From DASPJL01 sp035628645 (lineage in GTDB: Bacteria > Bacteroidota > Bacteroidia > Cytophagales > Cyclobacteriaceae), in contig DASPJL010000026.1 of NCBI GenBank assembly GCA_035628645.1, forward strand, positions 1 to 38,402: a DNA stretch of 38,402 nt, given 5' to 3'. Below, one piece after another: positions 9,201 to 16,477 of this stretch. A program made the position numbers and the translations under genes. The notes under the pieces were generated by a model. It was not told the DNA's origin. It worked only from the letters and a program-made list of their open reading frames with translations, and made no database searches. Within the stretch, counting starts at the first letter, position 1. The number at the start of each line of letters is the position of its first letter.

Positions 9201-9762
9201 AAAATATATTCTTTCCCTTTCTCAAGAAAAAAAACAGAAAAAGAAGTTAGCTCCTCAGGGAACACTTGCATTAGAGCAACACGAAGCTGATGAACCCAGA
9301 GGAATTTATACTCTGACGGCAAGCTATACCGATAAAGGGAACAAGGGAATCGGTCCCATTACCAATGGCGAAACCGTGATTTTGCGAAATGCAAAAGTGA
9401 GAACAATTGACGCAGATGCTTATGTCGGGATGGAGAGATGGGGCGACAATATTGGTTCCGCTAACCATAAGTCACATATATTGCTTAAAAACGTTGACCT
9501 CACCGGGATCAAAAGCTTTACTTACGAATATTCATCACAAAATAAAGAGGGTGAAATAGAAGCCAGGATTGATTCTTATGCAGGGCCAGTAATTGCTAAG
9601 ACTTCTTATAAAGCAACAGGAGACTGGGATAAAGTCCAGGCTGTTTCCTCTCAAGTTGTTCAGCCAGTTTCAGGCAGACATAATGTCTATTTTATATTAT
9701 TAAAGAGAGAGAAACCAAACGATGATATTATTAAGCTGATGTCTATAAAGTTTGGAGAGTAA
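6295..9762 (+). CDS. ThuA / sugar dehydrogenase / PKD / cytochrome c / CBM6-like fusion lipoprotein
   Basis: A 1155-residue lipoprotein: lipobox LFSC with Cys27. Domains in order: ThuA-like, glutamine amidotransferase-fold, ~37-256; soluble glucose/sorbosone dehydrogenase-type six-bladed beta-propeller (GSDH), ~273-699, with the motifs GSHHGGSLAW and GCRNPYRIA; PKD domain ~749-821 (SKDPDGEDHLTYQW ... GEYKVILKVTD); one c-type cytochrome domain ~895-985 with CKACH at 905-909 and a possible axial Met in HVMSAHP; C-terminal CBM6-like region ~1035-1155. Such chains occur in Bacteroidota. GSDH enzymes oxidise sugars using PQQ; the fused heme could take the electrons. ThuA domains are linked to trehalose/keto-sugar use. 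It follows the TIM-barrel gene by 95 nt and ends at a strong terminator. Architecture is secure; reaction is inferred. Confidence 0.92.
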   Translation: MNNSRSGKRLWAGAFFLLISISFLFSCLKHSSINDNPRVLIFSKTKGWKHTSIPFGIEAIQKLGKQHGFSVDTTKNAELFTDDNLKNYRAVIFLSTTGNVLNPEQQASFERYIQAGGGYVGIHSAADTEYEWPWYAKLMGAHFSSHPHNPNVRKATIDVTNKNHPSTKILPDKWERTDEWYNYRSFYPGIHSLANLDENTYEGGTNGSNHPIAWFHEFDGGRAFYTGGGHEDSSFSEPLFLDHILGGIQYAMGKGELDYSKSYAVVTPEENRFVKTVLVNDLNTPMELAMSADGRIFYTELRTANLYMYNTVTGKNSLVHRFDVSIKGGTGLIGVALDPHFNENNYIYVYYAPPTDQEPFIFNLSRFTLKQDNTLDLTSEKILLKVPVQEKSGSHHGGSLAWDKDGNLYLSTGDSSSPFPANGYAPIDERPGDEFYSLDAQRSSSNTNDLKGKILRIHPEPDGTYTIPEGNLFPPGTEKTLPEIYVMGCRNPYRIAVNPETSVLYWGEIGPDAGKDSIQGPKGYDEFNQAKKAGNYGWPYFVGNNEAYAEWDFATNTAGPHYNAEKPVNNSPNNTGLTNLPPANAPFIWYPYAYSEEFPELGLGGRSAMVGDFYTFNANSTAENKFPKYYDGSLFVFDWMRNWVMAVRFDEKENYVRSEPFMMANGDFRRPIDLTFSKDGVMYMLEYGSVYGADNEDARLVKIEYNTGNRAPVAKAGILGDPKEIEAWDKKVFLTSERSFPQLEEITGNIPLEVAFSARHSKDPDGEDHLTYQWLFDGQTIGSKSPSSSFTYTKPGEYKVILKVTDQKGLTGMDTVLVKAGNSMPEVTILTPNNKSFYWENKPFSYSVKVNDKEDNPVHPKEVKIRFDYNPSPGSMVTQESVKLPLYQKEEFQPLGYTLIAGSDCKACHTLDKVSVGPSYLSVSHRYKGQEDAISLLTKKVIAGGGGNWGEHVMSAHPQIPAKDVEEMVKYILSLSQEKKQKKKLAPQGTLALEQHEADEPRGIYTLTASYTDKGNKGIGPITNGETVILRNAKVRTIDADAYVGMERWGDNIGSANHKSHILLKNVDLTGIKSFTYEYSSQNKEGEIEARIDSYAGPVIAKTSYKATGDWDKVQAVSSQVVQPVSGRHNVYFILLKREKPNDDIIKLMSIKFGE

Positions 9763-9773
9763 GTCTAAAATTT

Positions 9774-9800
9774 GGGTTGGTGTTCTTCACCAGCCCTTTT
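9774..9800 (+). terminator. Rho-independent terminator after the ThuA/GSDH gene
   Basis: A 9-bp GC-rich stem (GGGTTGGTG / CACCAGCCC, one G-U pair in the RNA) with loop TTCTT is followed directly by TTTT. It begins 11 nt after the plus-strand stop codon and lies before the convergent dnaG stop. Confidence 0.85.
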
Positions 9801-9820
9801 ATCAATATAAATAGCTCTAC

Positions 9821-11734
9821 TCAATAAGACACAATTATCCCCAATAAATCCCCCAATTCCTTTTTTGTATTTTTTAACTCTTTGGCAATTTGCAGGAATT
9901 GAATTTGTTCATCGAAAGTTTCTGCTTTCTGCAATTGTTCATCGTTTTCACGGATCAGCTTTTGTACCTTCCGGTATTTTAACCTCAGTATGTTGGGGTA
10001 AATAGAATTGAAAAGGTTATTTTTTTCCCTGGGAATAATGATCTTAAATTTATTTTCCCAATTATCGCTAACGTCGTGTCTTTCCATCAGAAGATCTATT
10101 GATTCGCTTTTAATTTCCCCGTCCAGGGAATTGACAAATAGATCAACTTCAGGCAAAATGCCTTTATTTAAGTAAGAGTGGTAGAGTTTAAATATTTTCC
10201 CATGCAAAGGGCTTTCAAAATCCATGTCTTCTAATTCCTGGAACACATATTGAAAAAGCCGGGTTTGTTCATCCAACAGTTCATTCCCATATTTTAACAA
10301 CAAACGGATAGTCTCCTTCTCTTGTAACACCAAGGCGTTTACAGTTTCGCCTGTTTTTTCATCCTCCTGCTTTATCTCTTCCGTCTGCTGGTCTTGGTCT
10401 TTCTGTTTTTCGCCGGTTTTATTTTCTTTGGATTTCGAAAGTTGAAGTTTGTTGCCTTCGGTAATAAGTACATTTTCCTCAATGTCTAAAATCCTGCTGC
10501 ACTGTTTATAGAAAACGTTTCTTTTAATCGCATCTGGAATCAATGCAATACTATTGACCACCTCTCTTATGGCTTCTGCCTTTTTCAATGGATCATTTCC
10601 TGCGTCTTTTAAAAACAATTCAGTCTTAAAGGATAAGAAATCCTTGCTTGTATCCTGAAGGTATTTTTGAAAAGCTTCACTTCCGATTTTTTGAGAGTAA
10701 CTGTCAGGATCCTCGCCTTCAGGGAAAACAACGCAACGTACATTAAGACCTTCTTTCAGGATCAGGTCGATTCCCCTTAAAGATGCTTTTATTCCTGCAG
10801 GATCGCCATCATAAAGGATGGTGATGTTTTGTGTATACCTGCCAATCAATTTTATCTGTTGCTCTGTAAGTGAGGTACCTGATGAAGCAACCACATTTTC
10901 AATTCCTGAAAGATGCAGGGAGATAACATCGGTATAGCCTTCTACCAGAAAACAGGTATCTGACTGACGAATAGCTTGTTTCGCCTGAAAAATGCCATAT
11001 AAAACTTCGCTTTTATGATATACCTCTGTTTCGGGGGAATTGAGGTATTTTGCCTGTGATTTATCTTTCTTTAAAATCCTTGCGCCAAAAGCAATCACTT
11101 TGCCGCTAATGCCATGAATAGGAAAAATTACCCGTCCCCTAAATCGATCAAAGGTCTTGTCTTCTTTGATTGAAATAAGTCCGGCCTTATCAAGGACTTC
11201 CTTGCTATAACCATCCTTCAACGCTTGCGAAGAAAAACCATCCCACGCTTCCAGGCTGTATCCCAGTTCAAACTTCTTTATCGTATTTTCATTATAGCCT
11301 CTTTCCGTGAAATAGGTAAGTCCCAATGATCTTCCTTCTTCGTGTTCCAGTAAATTTTTTTGGAAACAATTCTTAGCGTAGTTAAGAACGATATAAAGAC
11401 TCTCCTTTAGACTATAATTCTGATTTGATACAGAAATTTCTTCCTCTTTGATTTCAATTCCATACTTACCGGCAAGGTGCTTGATGGCTTCAAGGTAACC
11501 AAGACCATCATGATCCATGACAAATTGAATGGGATCTCCAGCCTTGCCACACCCATAACATTTATAAATACCTAGAGAAGGCGTTACCGTAAAGGAGGGT
11601 GTCTTTTCCTGATGAAAAGGACAGCACGCGGTATAATATTTACCTTTCTTTTTAAGCGAGACATAATCGCCTACCACCTCCACTATATCGGCAGCTTCTT
11701 TTACCTGGCTGATTATTTCATCACTTATTTTCAT
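9821..11734 (-). CDS. dnaG: DNA primase DnaG
   Basis: 637 residues, a normal length for bacterial primase, which makes RNA primers at the replication fork. The N-terminal CHC2 zinc-binding site is intact: C38, H41, C59, C62. The catalytic core includes the family segment FRGRVIFPI and a TOPRIM domain with VEGYTDV (E265) and the metal-binding DGDPAG (D309, D311). Residues ~440-475 are a Lys/Glu/Gln-rich flexible linker leading to a helical C-terminal helicase-interaction domain. The ATG at 11734 gives the expected start MKISDEIISQVKEAADIVEVV. It is monocistronic here: convergent with the ThuA/GSDH gene and divergent from the toxin-antitoxin pair. A TTATCCACA sequence lies 40 nt upstream (see separate entry). 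Confidence 0.98.
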   Translation of the reverse strand: MKISDEIISQVKEAADIVEVVGDYVSLKKKGKYYTACCPFHQEKTPSFTVTPSLGIYKCYGCGKAGDPIQFVMDHDGLGYLEAIKHLAGKYGIEIKEEEISVSNQNYSLKESLYIVLNYAKNCFQKNLLEHEEGRSLGLTYFTERGYNENTIKKFELGYSLEAWDGFSSQALKDGYSKEVLDKAGLISIKEDKTFDRFRGRVIFPIHGISGKVIAFGARILKKDKSQAKYLNSPETEVYHKSEVLYGIFQAKQAIRQSDTCFLVEGYTDVISLHLSGIENVVASSGTSLTEQQIKLIGRYTQNITILYDGDPAGIKASLRGIDLILKEGLNVRCVVFPEGEDPDSYSQKIGSEAFQKYLQDTSKDFLSFKTELFLKDAGNDPLKKAEAIREVVNSIALIPDAIKRNVFYKQCSRILDIEENVLITEGNKLQLSKSKENKTGEKQKDQDQQTEEIKQEDEKTGETVNALVLQEKETIRLLLKYGNELLDEQTRLFQYVFQELEDMDFESPLHGKIFKLYHSYLNKGILPEVDLFVNSLDGEIKSESIDLLMERHDVSDNWENKFKIIIPREKNNLFNSIYPNILRLKYRKVQKLIRENDEQLQKAETFDEQIQFLQIAKELKNTKKELGDLLGIIVSY

Positions 11735-11748
11735 TTTTTAAGATTTCC

Positions 11749-11782
11749 AGCTATCAGCAGTGAGCTATCAGCTTGTGGATAA
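11749..11782. repeat. Two-copy 14-bp tandem repeat and DnaA-box-like site before dnaG
   Basis: AGCTATCAGC occurs at 11749-11758 and again at 11763-11772, a 14-bp period. It is followed by TGTGGATAA (11774-11782), whose complement TTATCCACA equals the classical DnaA box. Only one box is seen, so it is not evidence for an origin. It could affect dnaG transcription or be chance in AT-rich DNA. Confidence 0.45.
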
Positions 11783-12021
11783 GGAATTTAATACCTCCTG
11801 TTCTTCAAATTGATTATTTTACCACTTTTCGTGAGGATAATTTTTGTTAAAAATAATCATTCTTAAGGTAATTTTTTAAATCGTTATTGATAAGGGTATT
11901 TATTTACATACCAACACAAATAAAAATAATTTTCGTTTTAAATAAAAAATATTTACCTTTAACTATAGAAATCGGGAAAAACAAAATCGAAGTTATACTA
12001 TTAGGAGAACTACTTAAAGGA

Positions 12022-12459
12022 ATGCAAGCCGCTAAAAATCAAACAAAAAAAGCTGAGGAGATATTAAAACCCTATGGAAGATATTTTAAATCTCCCAAAG
12101 ACAAACTTTTTCTAATTAAGCAAGGGTTAAAATCTAAGGCGATTACGGATTTAATTGAAATTACCGGAGCAACTCAAATGGATGTAGCTCATATTTTAGA
12201 CTTAACTGAACCTACTTTAAGAAAACATATTAAAGCCGGAAAAGAACTCAATACTGGTTTGAGTGAACACATCATTCAATTATTCGAATTATTTGACAAG
12301 GGCATGGATACTTTTGGCTCTCTTGAGGAATTTAAAAACTGGCTTCCCACACATAACCTTGGAATAAATGCCAAACCTATTGACTTATTGGATACAATCA
12401 CGGGTATAAATATAGTAATGAGTGAATTGATTAGAATTGACTTTGGTGTAACAGCTTAA
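12022..12459 (+). CDS. Xre/MbcA/ParS-type antitoxin (DUF2384) of a RES-Xre pair
   Basis: 145 residues from the ATG at 12022. The N-terminal half is a Xre-like helical domain (ITGATQMDVAHILDLTEPTLRKHIK); the C-terminal half (~80-145) is the toxin-binding DUF2384 region (IIQLFELFDKGMDTFGSLEEFKNWL ... NAKPIDLLDTITGINIVMSEL). The reading frame stays open upstream to a TTG at 11887, but those 45 residues are AT-driven, hydrophobic and unlike the family, so I prefer the ATG. Antitoxins of this class neutralise the downstream RES enzyme and repress their own promoter. The toxin follows 72 nt later on the same strand. It diverges from dnaG. Confidence 0.88.
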   Translation: MQAAKNQTKKAEEILKPYGRYFKSPKDKLFLIKQGLKSKAITDLIEITGATQMDVAHILDLTEPTLRKHIKAGKELNTGLSEHIIQLFELFDKGMDTFGSLEEFKNWLPTHNLGINAKPIDLLDTITGINIVMSELIRIDFGVTA

Positions 12460-12531
12460 TATCCTTTTGTTTTTAGTTTTTAAAGCCAAATATTTTTCTT
12501 CACTTATCATTCAAAAATCCGTCATTTTTTA

Positions 12532-12999
12532 ATGCTCGTTTATAGAATTAGCCAAACAAAACATGCCGGCAGTTTAACAGCCTCAGGAATTGATGCAAGA
12601 TGGAATTCTTTAGGGCAAAAAGTAATATATACTGCTGGATCAATAGCCTTGGCGTGCCTGGAAAATCTAGCTCATAGAAGCGGAACTTCTTTGTCTTCCG
12701 GAAATTTCTCTATTGCAATAATTGATATTGAGAATACTATTAAGCTTAGTGAAATAACTGTTCAGGAACTAAAATCCTTTCATCCAGAATGGCATAAAAT
12801 TGAAAGCTATTCCATTACACAAGAGTTAGGAGACAAATGGTTATTAAATCAGGATTCCGCAGTACTAAAAGTACCTTCTTCTATTATAGATTTAGAATTT
12901 AATTATCTCATTAATCCTTATCATTCCGACTTTGGAAGAATCAAAATAATCAACGTGAGTAAATTTACTTTTGATCCCAGACTAAAGGCAACCCTCTAA
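12532..12999 (+). CDS. RES-domain toxin (NAD+-degrading family)
   Basis: 155 residues with the RES family signature. The start MLVYRIS contains R5; ARWNSLGQKVIYTA (22-35) gives the second conserved Arg and Tyr; ALACLENLAH includes E44; DSAVLKVPS (~108-116) carries the conserved Ser; NYLINPYHSDF (124-134) matches the family NxLxNPxHP segment. Characterised RES toxins deplete cellular NAD+ by phosphorolysis or hydrolysis, causing growth arrest. All key positions look intact, so it is probably active. It is second in the pair with the DUF2384 antitoxin and ends only 12 nt before the stop of the convergent outer-membrane gene. Such modules move horizontally, and this one separates dnaG from unrelated envelope genes. 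Confidence 0.9.
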   Translation: MLVYRISQTKHAGSLTASGIDARWNSLGQKVIYTAGSIALACLENLAHRSGTSLSSGNFSIAIIDIENTIKLSEITVQELKSFHPEWHKIESYSITQELGDKWLLNQDSAVLKVPSSIIDLEFNYLINPYHSDFGRIKIINVSKFTFDPRLKATL

Positions 13000-13011
13000 G
13001 CCCTTGTCATT

Positions 13012-16000
13012 CTAAAAAAGTGCTGCCACCTGCATCCTTCCGGTATGAATCACCCTTTGGTTTTCCGATTTTCTTCCTTCATAATTTACTGACAATTGAA
13101 GGCCGTTAGAAAGCTTTTGCAGCCAGTTCAGGGACCAACCAAAATTTCCACCAGGCCTAAGCGCTTCCAGCATTTCATAACCTGAAGCTGTATTCACAAC
13201 TCCATCATAGTTAATGTTGGTATATTTTGCGGAAAACTGTAGGGTTCTGTTTGAGAGTTTGGTCCATTTTAAATCAAAAGCAATTTCATTAAAAACAGCA
13301 ATTTCATTCTTCTCCTTATTCGTCAGATTGTCTTTAAAAGTATAGGCATAAGTAGTGGAAATTCTAAAGTTATTTCTGGGTTGAAAAGCAATTTCAGGCG
13401 TTGTTTTATACCCGTTAATCAAAAAATTCCTTGCGGTAAGATAATCTGAGGAGGCTTCTGTCTGATTAAAAATAATTCCCAGTTTTGTATTTAAAGTATT
13501 ATGAATATTTAGACGGGTGTTAAAAAGATATTCCTCTTTTGTTCTTAATTCAAATCCGTTAGTAAGAGGCTGCTTAAATTTTGTGGAGTAATAATTTAAG
13601 TCCAAGCCATATTTTGAGTGTGCTTTATTGTAAAATAACGTTCCCCTGATGGACTCCCTGAAAGAAATTATATAGGGATTAAAAACATCAGTAACAAAAG
13701 GGAGCAAGCGTGATTCTACATTTTCCGATGTTGTTTTCTTTTCGATAGTCCAGGAAGATATAGCTGAAAAGCGGGACAAGAACTTAGCGATGCCAATGCC
13801 TGTCCGCCAGTTTTGAGGAGTAACTATATTTAACCTATAATTGAAATTACTGGTATAGGCCTGAATGTATTGATCTGTTGGAACAAAAAACTTTACAAAA
13901 TTCTTTTCATCCGGATTGATGGCTTCGTAAAACTCGTTCAGGTCTCTTACGCCATCTTCATTTTCATCGCGCCAAGTGTGAGTTCCCAAACCTGTGGCTA
14001 CAGGAAGATAGATAAATTCTCTTCTCAATTCCCTGCCGGTAAAAGTATAATAGGTCAATTCAGACCGAACATTCTTTTTGAACAAATATTGGTTGTGGTC
14101 CAATCTAGCCATTACTGTTTCTTCCTTCTTTCCTTTCAGGCTATCGAATAAATTCTCAAGGTTCCTATAGGTAATGGTCAGGTTAAAATTATTTTCACCA
14201 AAGTTTCTTCCGAAAGCGCCACTCACAGTCTGTACCTGATCTCGCTTTCTTATTGCTCCTTCATAAGGAAGATTATTAACCCTATAACTATAGTCTACCA
14301 AGAATTTTGTTTTACTTGTATCCGCATTTTGAAGGTATATTTTATGTTCGTCAAAATTCATGGCAGATGATCTAACGGAATCGTTCTGTTTGTATCTTTC
14401 CTCGTTTTTGTCAAGCTCGTACACATATCCCGGAACCAAAAATTTCGAATGAAAGCTCAGGTCAGCTTTTAATCTTTGCCAGTAAGAATTAAAGTCAATC
14501 CGGTGGTTTTGAAGGTAGAAATAATCGGATCTCAATTGAAACTTCCCTGCCTTTTCGTAAAGCAATGCCCGGTGTTGAAATCCATTAACCGAATTACCCC
14601 TTACCCGTCTCGTAAATTTATATTCTACCCTTTCCTCTGCACTTTTAATTATTCCTCCACCCACATTAAATATATTTTCTTCCTGAAATAAATTTTCTTC
14701 GAGGGATACCGACCAGTCCCTGTCAAATTCTATGGCCCTAAACCTATCAATCGGGCTAAATTCTTTGGAGTTAAACTCATAGTCTATTGCCCCAATCCAT
14801 TTATAATCTTTAAGGAAACTGATCGGCCTTCCTTCATTTTCATAACCAATCTTTGAAGCCCAGCCCTGGTTGTCCTGATCATGCATAGAAGAATACAAAT
14901 TATTGTCTTTGACGGATAAGGCGGTTTCAAAGTAGACCTTGTCATCTTTTGAAAAATTATAGGCTGCACCAAAGGTGGCCATTTCATTTTTTACCGGAGC
15001 AGGCAAGAGCTGCACCGGAGCATAATCTCCCTGGGGAATGCCGTCAATAGGTTCCACCCAGACAAATACCCTTCCGTTTGTAGTCGCGCTGCTTAAAAGA
15101 TAGTTTCCCTTGCCATCACCTACTTCGGCAAAAGAAATTTCATAGTAGGCCAGTTTAGGGTTTGTTGAATAAACGTAAGCCTCATAAGCGCCTGAAGTAA
15201 CTAATGTGTCCACCCTTTTATACAAAACCCGGTCCGGACTAAAAGCCACAGAATCTATTGTAGAAGCCAGGGCTGAATTAAGGCTGTCACCAATACTGGC
15301 AAGAAGATCTTTGTCATTTTCAGATAGTTCAAGCAGAAGGGGATTTCTTGGATTATCTTTTTGAGTGAAGTAATTAAGAGAAAAAGAAGTTTTCCCGATA
15401 TTTTGGACATGTGAAGCATTTAAAATGGTGCGGGCATAGTTCCTTTCCGCGTATTCAAAATCTACCCTGATCCGGGAATATTTTGTTATGAGGACAGAAT
15501 TGGTAAAGGTTATTTCCGCCTGGTTATAATCAATAATGTAATCATAATTATACCCCCTCTTCATCAGCTTTCCATCGACAAAAACTTTTTCGGAATTGGC
15601 CAGGATTATTATAAACCTTTCGTTGGGTGAAGTTAATCTGTAAGGCCCTTGAACACCTTCCAATGGCTCCTGGATAAGTATAGATGCAAACTTTCCTTTT
15701 GAAACAGCGGCACCTATTTTTGTGGTGGAAAAAATCTTTTCATTCTTCTTCAAGTTTGCTTCCAATTGCCCTCCCTGCACATTTCGATAGTATTTTAAAA
15801 AACTGGAAGGTTGGTTCTGCATCACAAGGTCTCCGGCGGTTAAGCTTCCATTTTTATTATAAAACTTAATAAAAACCTTATCAAATTCATTTATAGTTTG
15901 TGTATTTCCTTCTGGCTGAAAAGGAACGCTCTGATCGGAAATGGCTGCAACCATTGAAATCTCCTCATTCAATTTTCCATCAAGCTGCAGATTCAAAGAA

Positions 16001-16473
16001 GAGTTGACAAATACATTTTGAGTATTGCCCACCGATATACCTCTGGAGATTACCCCGCTTTTATTGATTCCTGGCGTGGAAAAAATTTCCTCTCTCGGCT
16101 GCGGTGTAGCGCCATAAATAGTATTTTCAGAATAAATCTGATTGGAATCGTATTCCGAAAGGTCTCTTTTATAATATGGTTTACTGAAATTAAAAGGGAA
16201 AACCCTATAGCAAATCCGGATGGAATCAGGCAGATTATTACCGCTGATGTATACCTTATTCGTATTTATATCATAATCCACGGAAATATTTTGGCCTTGG
16301 GAAGAAACCACAGATAAACTTCCTGGCTGTAGTGACAAGGTATCAATTTCAACCGCTGAAGGATTTGTCTTTACCCATTTGCATCTTGCAGTTGAAAGTT
16401 GAGCATTTGCTTGCCAGGAAAATCCGGTTATAAGAACAAATAAGCATATAATGTATCTAAATCTGCTCTTCAT
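13012..16473 (-). CDS. Large outer-membrane beta-barrel protein of unknown function
   Basis: 1153 residues from the ATG at 16473 (MKSRFRYIICLFVLITGFSWQ starts a signal peptide ending NAQ). An upstream in-frame ATG at 16524 would overlap the kinase gene and spoil the signal peptide. After an N-terminal region of ~130 residues comes SGVISRGISVGNTQNV, then a long series of beta strands, and the chain ends VAALF with a C-terminal Phe, as in outer-membrane barrels. A calcium-loop-like segment DENEDGVRDLNE is at ~836-847. I do not recognise a named family; close relatives in Bacteroidota are normally called hypothetical. The start is 4 nt after the stop of the histidine kinase (TGA-AATA-ATG), so the two are almost certainly translated from one mRNA. 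Confidence 0.8.
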   Translation of the reverse strand: MKSRFRYIICLFVLITGFSWQANAQLSTARCKWVKTNPSAVEIDTLSLQPGSLSVVSSQGQNISVDYDINTNKVYISGNNLPDSIRICYRVFPFNFSKPYYKRDLSEYDSNQIYSENTIYGATPQPREEIFSTPGINKSGVISRGISVGNTQNVFVNSSLNLQLDGKLNEEISMVAAISDQSVPFQPEGNTQTINEFDKVFIKFYNKNGSLTAGDLVMQNQPSSFLKYYRNVQGGQLEANLKKNEKIFSTTKIGAAVSKGKFASILIQEPLEGVQGPYRLTSPNERFIIILANSEKVFVDGKLMKRGYNYDYIIDYNQAEITFTNSVLITKYSRIRVDFEYAERNYARTILNASHVQNIGKTSFSLNYFTQKDNPRNPLLLELSENDKDLLASIGDSLNSALASTIDSVAFSPDRVLYKRVDTLVTSGAYEAYVYSTNPKLAYYEISFAEVGDGKGNYLLSSATTNGRVFVWVEPIDGIPQGDYAPVQLLPAPVKNEMATFGAAYNFSKDDKVYFETALSVKDNNLYSSMHDQDNQGWASKIGYENEGRPISFLKDYKWIGAIDYEFNSKEFSPIDRFRAIEFDRDWSVSLEENLFQEENIFNVGGGIIKSAEERVEYKFTRRVRGNSVNGFQHRALLYEKAGKFQLRSDYFYLQNHRIDFNSYWQRLKADLSFHSKFLVPGYVYELDKNEERYKQNDSVRSSAMNFDEHKIYLQNADTSKTKFLVDYSYRVNNLPYEGAIRKRDQVQTVSGAFGRNFGENNFNLTITYRNLENLFDSLKGKKEETVMARLDHNQYLFKKNVRSELTYYTFTGRELRREFIYLPVATGLGTHTWRDENEDGVRDLNEFYEAINPDEKNFVKFFVPTDQYIQAYTSNFNYRLNIVTPQNWRTGIGIAKFLSRFSAISSWTIEKKTTSENVESRLLPFVTDVFNPYIISFRESIRGTLFYNKAHSKYGLDLNYYSTKFKQPLTNGFELRTKEEYLFNTRLNIHNTLNTKLGIIFNQTEASSDYLTARNFLINGYKTTPEIAFQPRNNFRISTTYAYTFKDNLTNKEKNEIAVFNEIAFDLKWTKLSNRTLQFSAKYTNINYDGVVNTASGYEMLEALRPGGNFGWSLNWLQKLSNGLQLSVNYEGRKSENQRVIHTGRMQVAALF

Positions 16474-16477
16474 TATT

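Noticed and set aside
8990..9322. 110-codon minus-strand open frame
   Set aside because: Antisense to the cytochrome c part of the ThuA/GSDH gene; no domain or start signal.
11774..11782. Replication origin near dnaG
   Set aside because: Only one DnaA-box-like 9-mer, with no box cluster and no dnaA or AT-rich unwinding element identified.
11887..12021. 45-codon TTG-initiated extension of the antitoxin
   Set aside because: AT-driven hydrophobic residues unlike the family; ATG at 12022 gives the normal antitoxin length.
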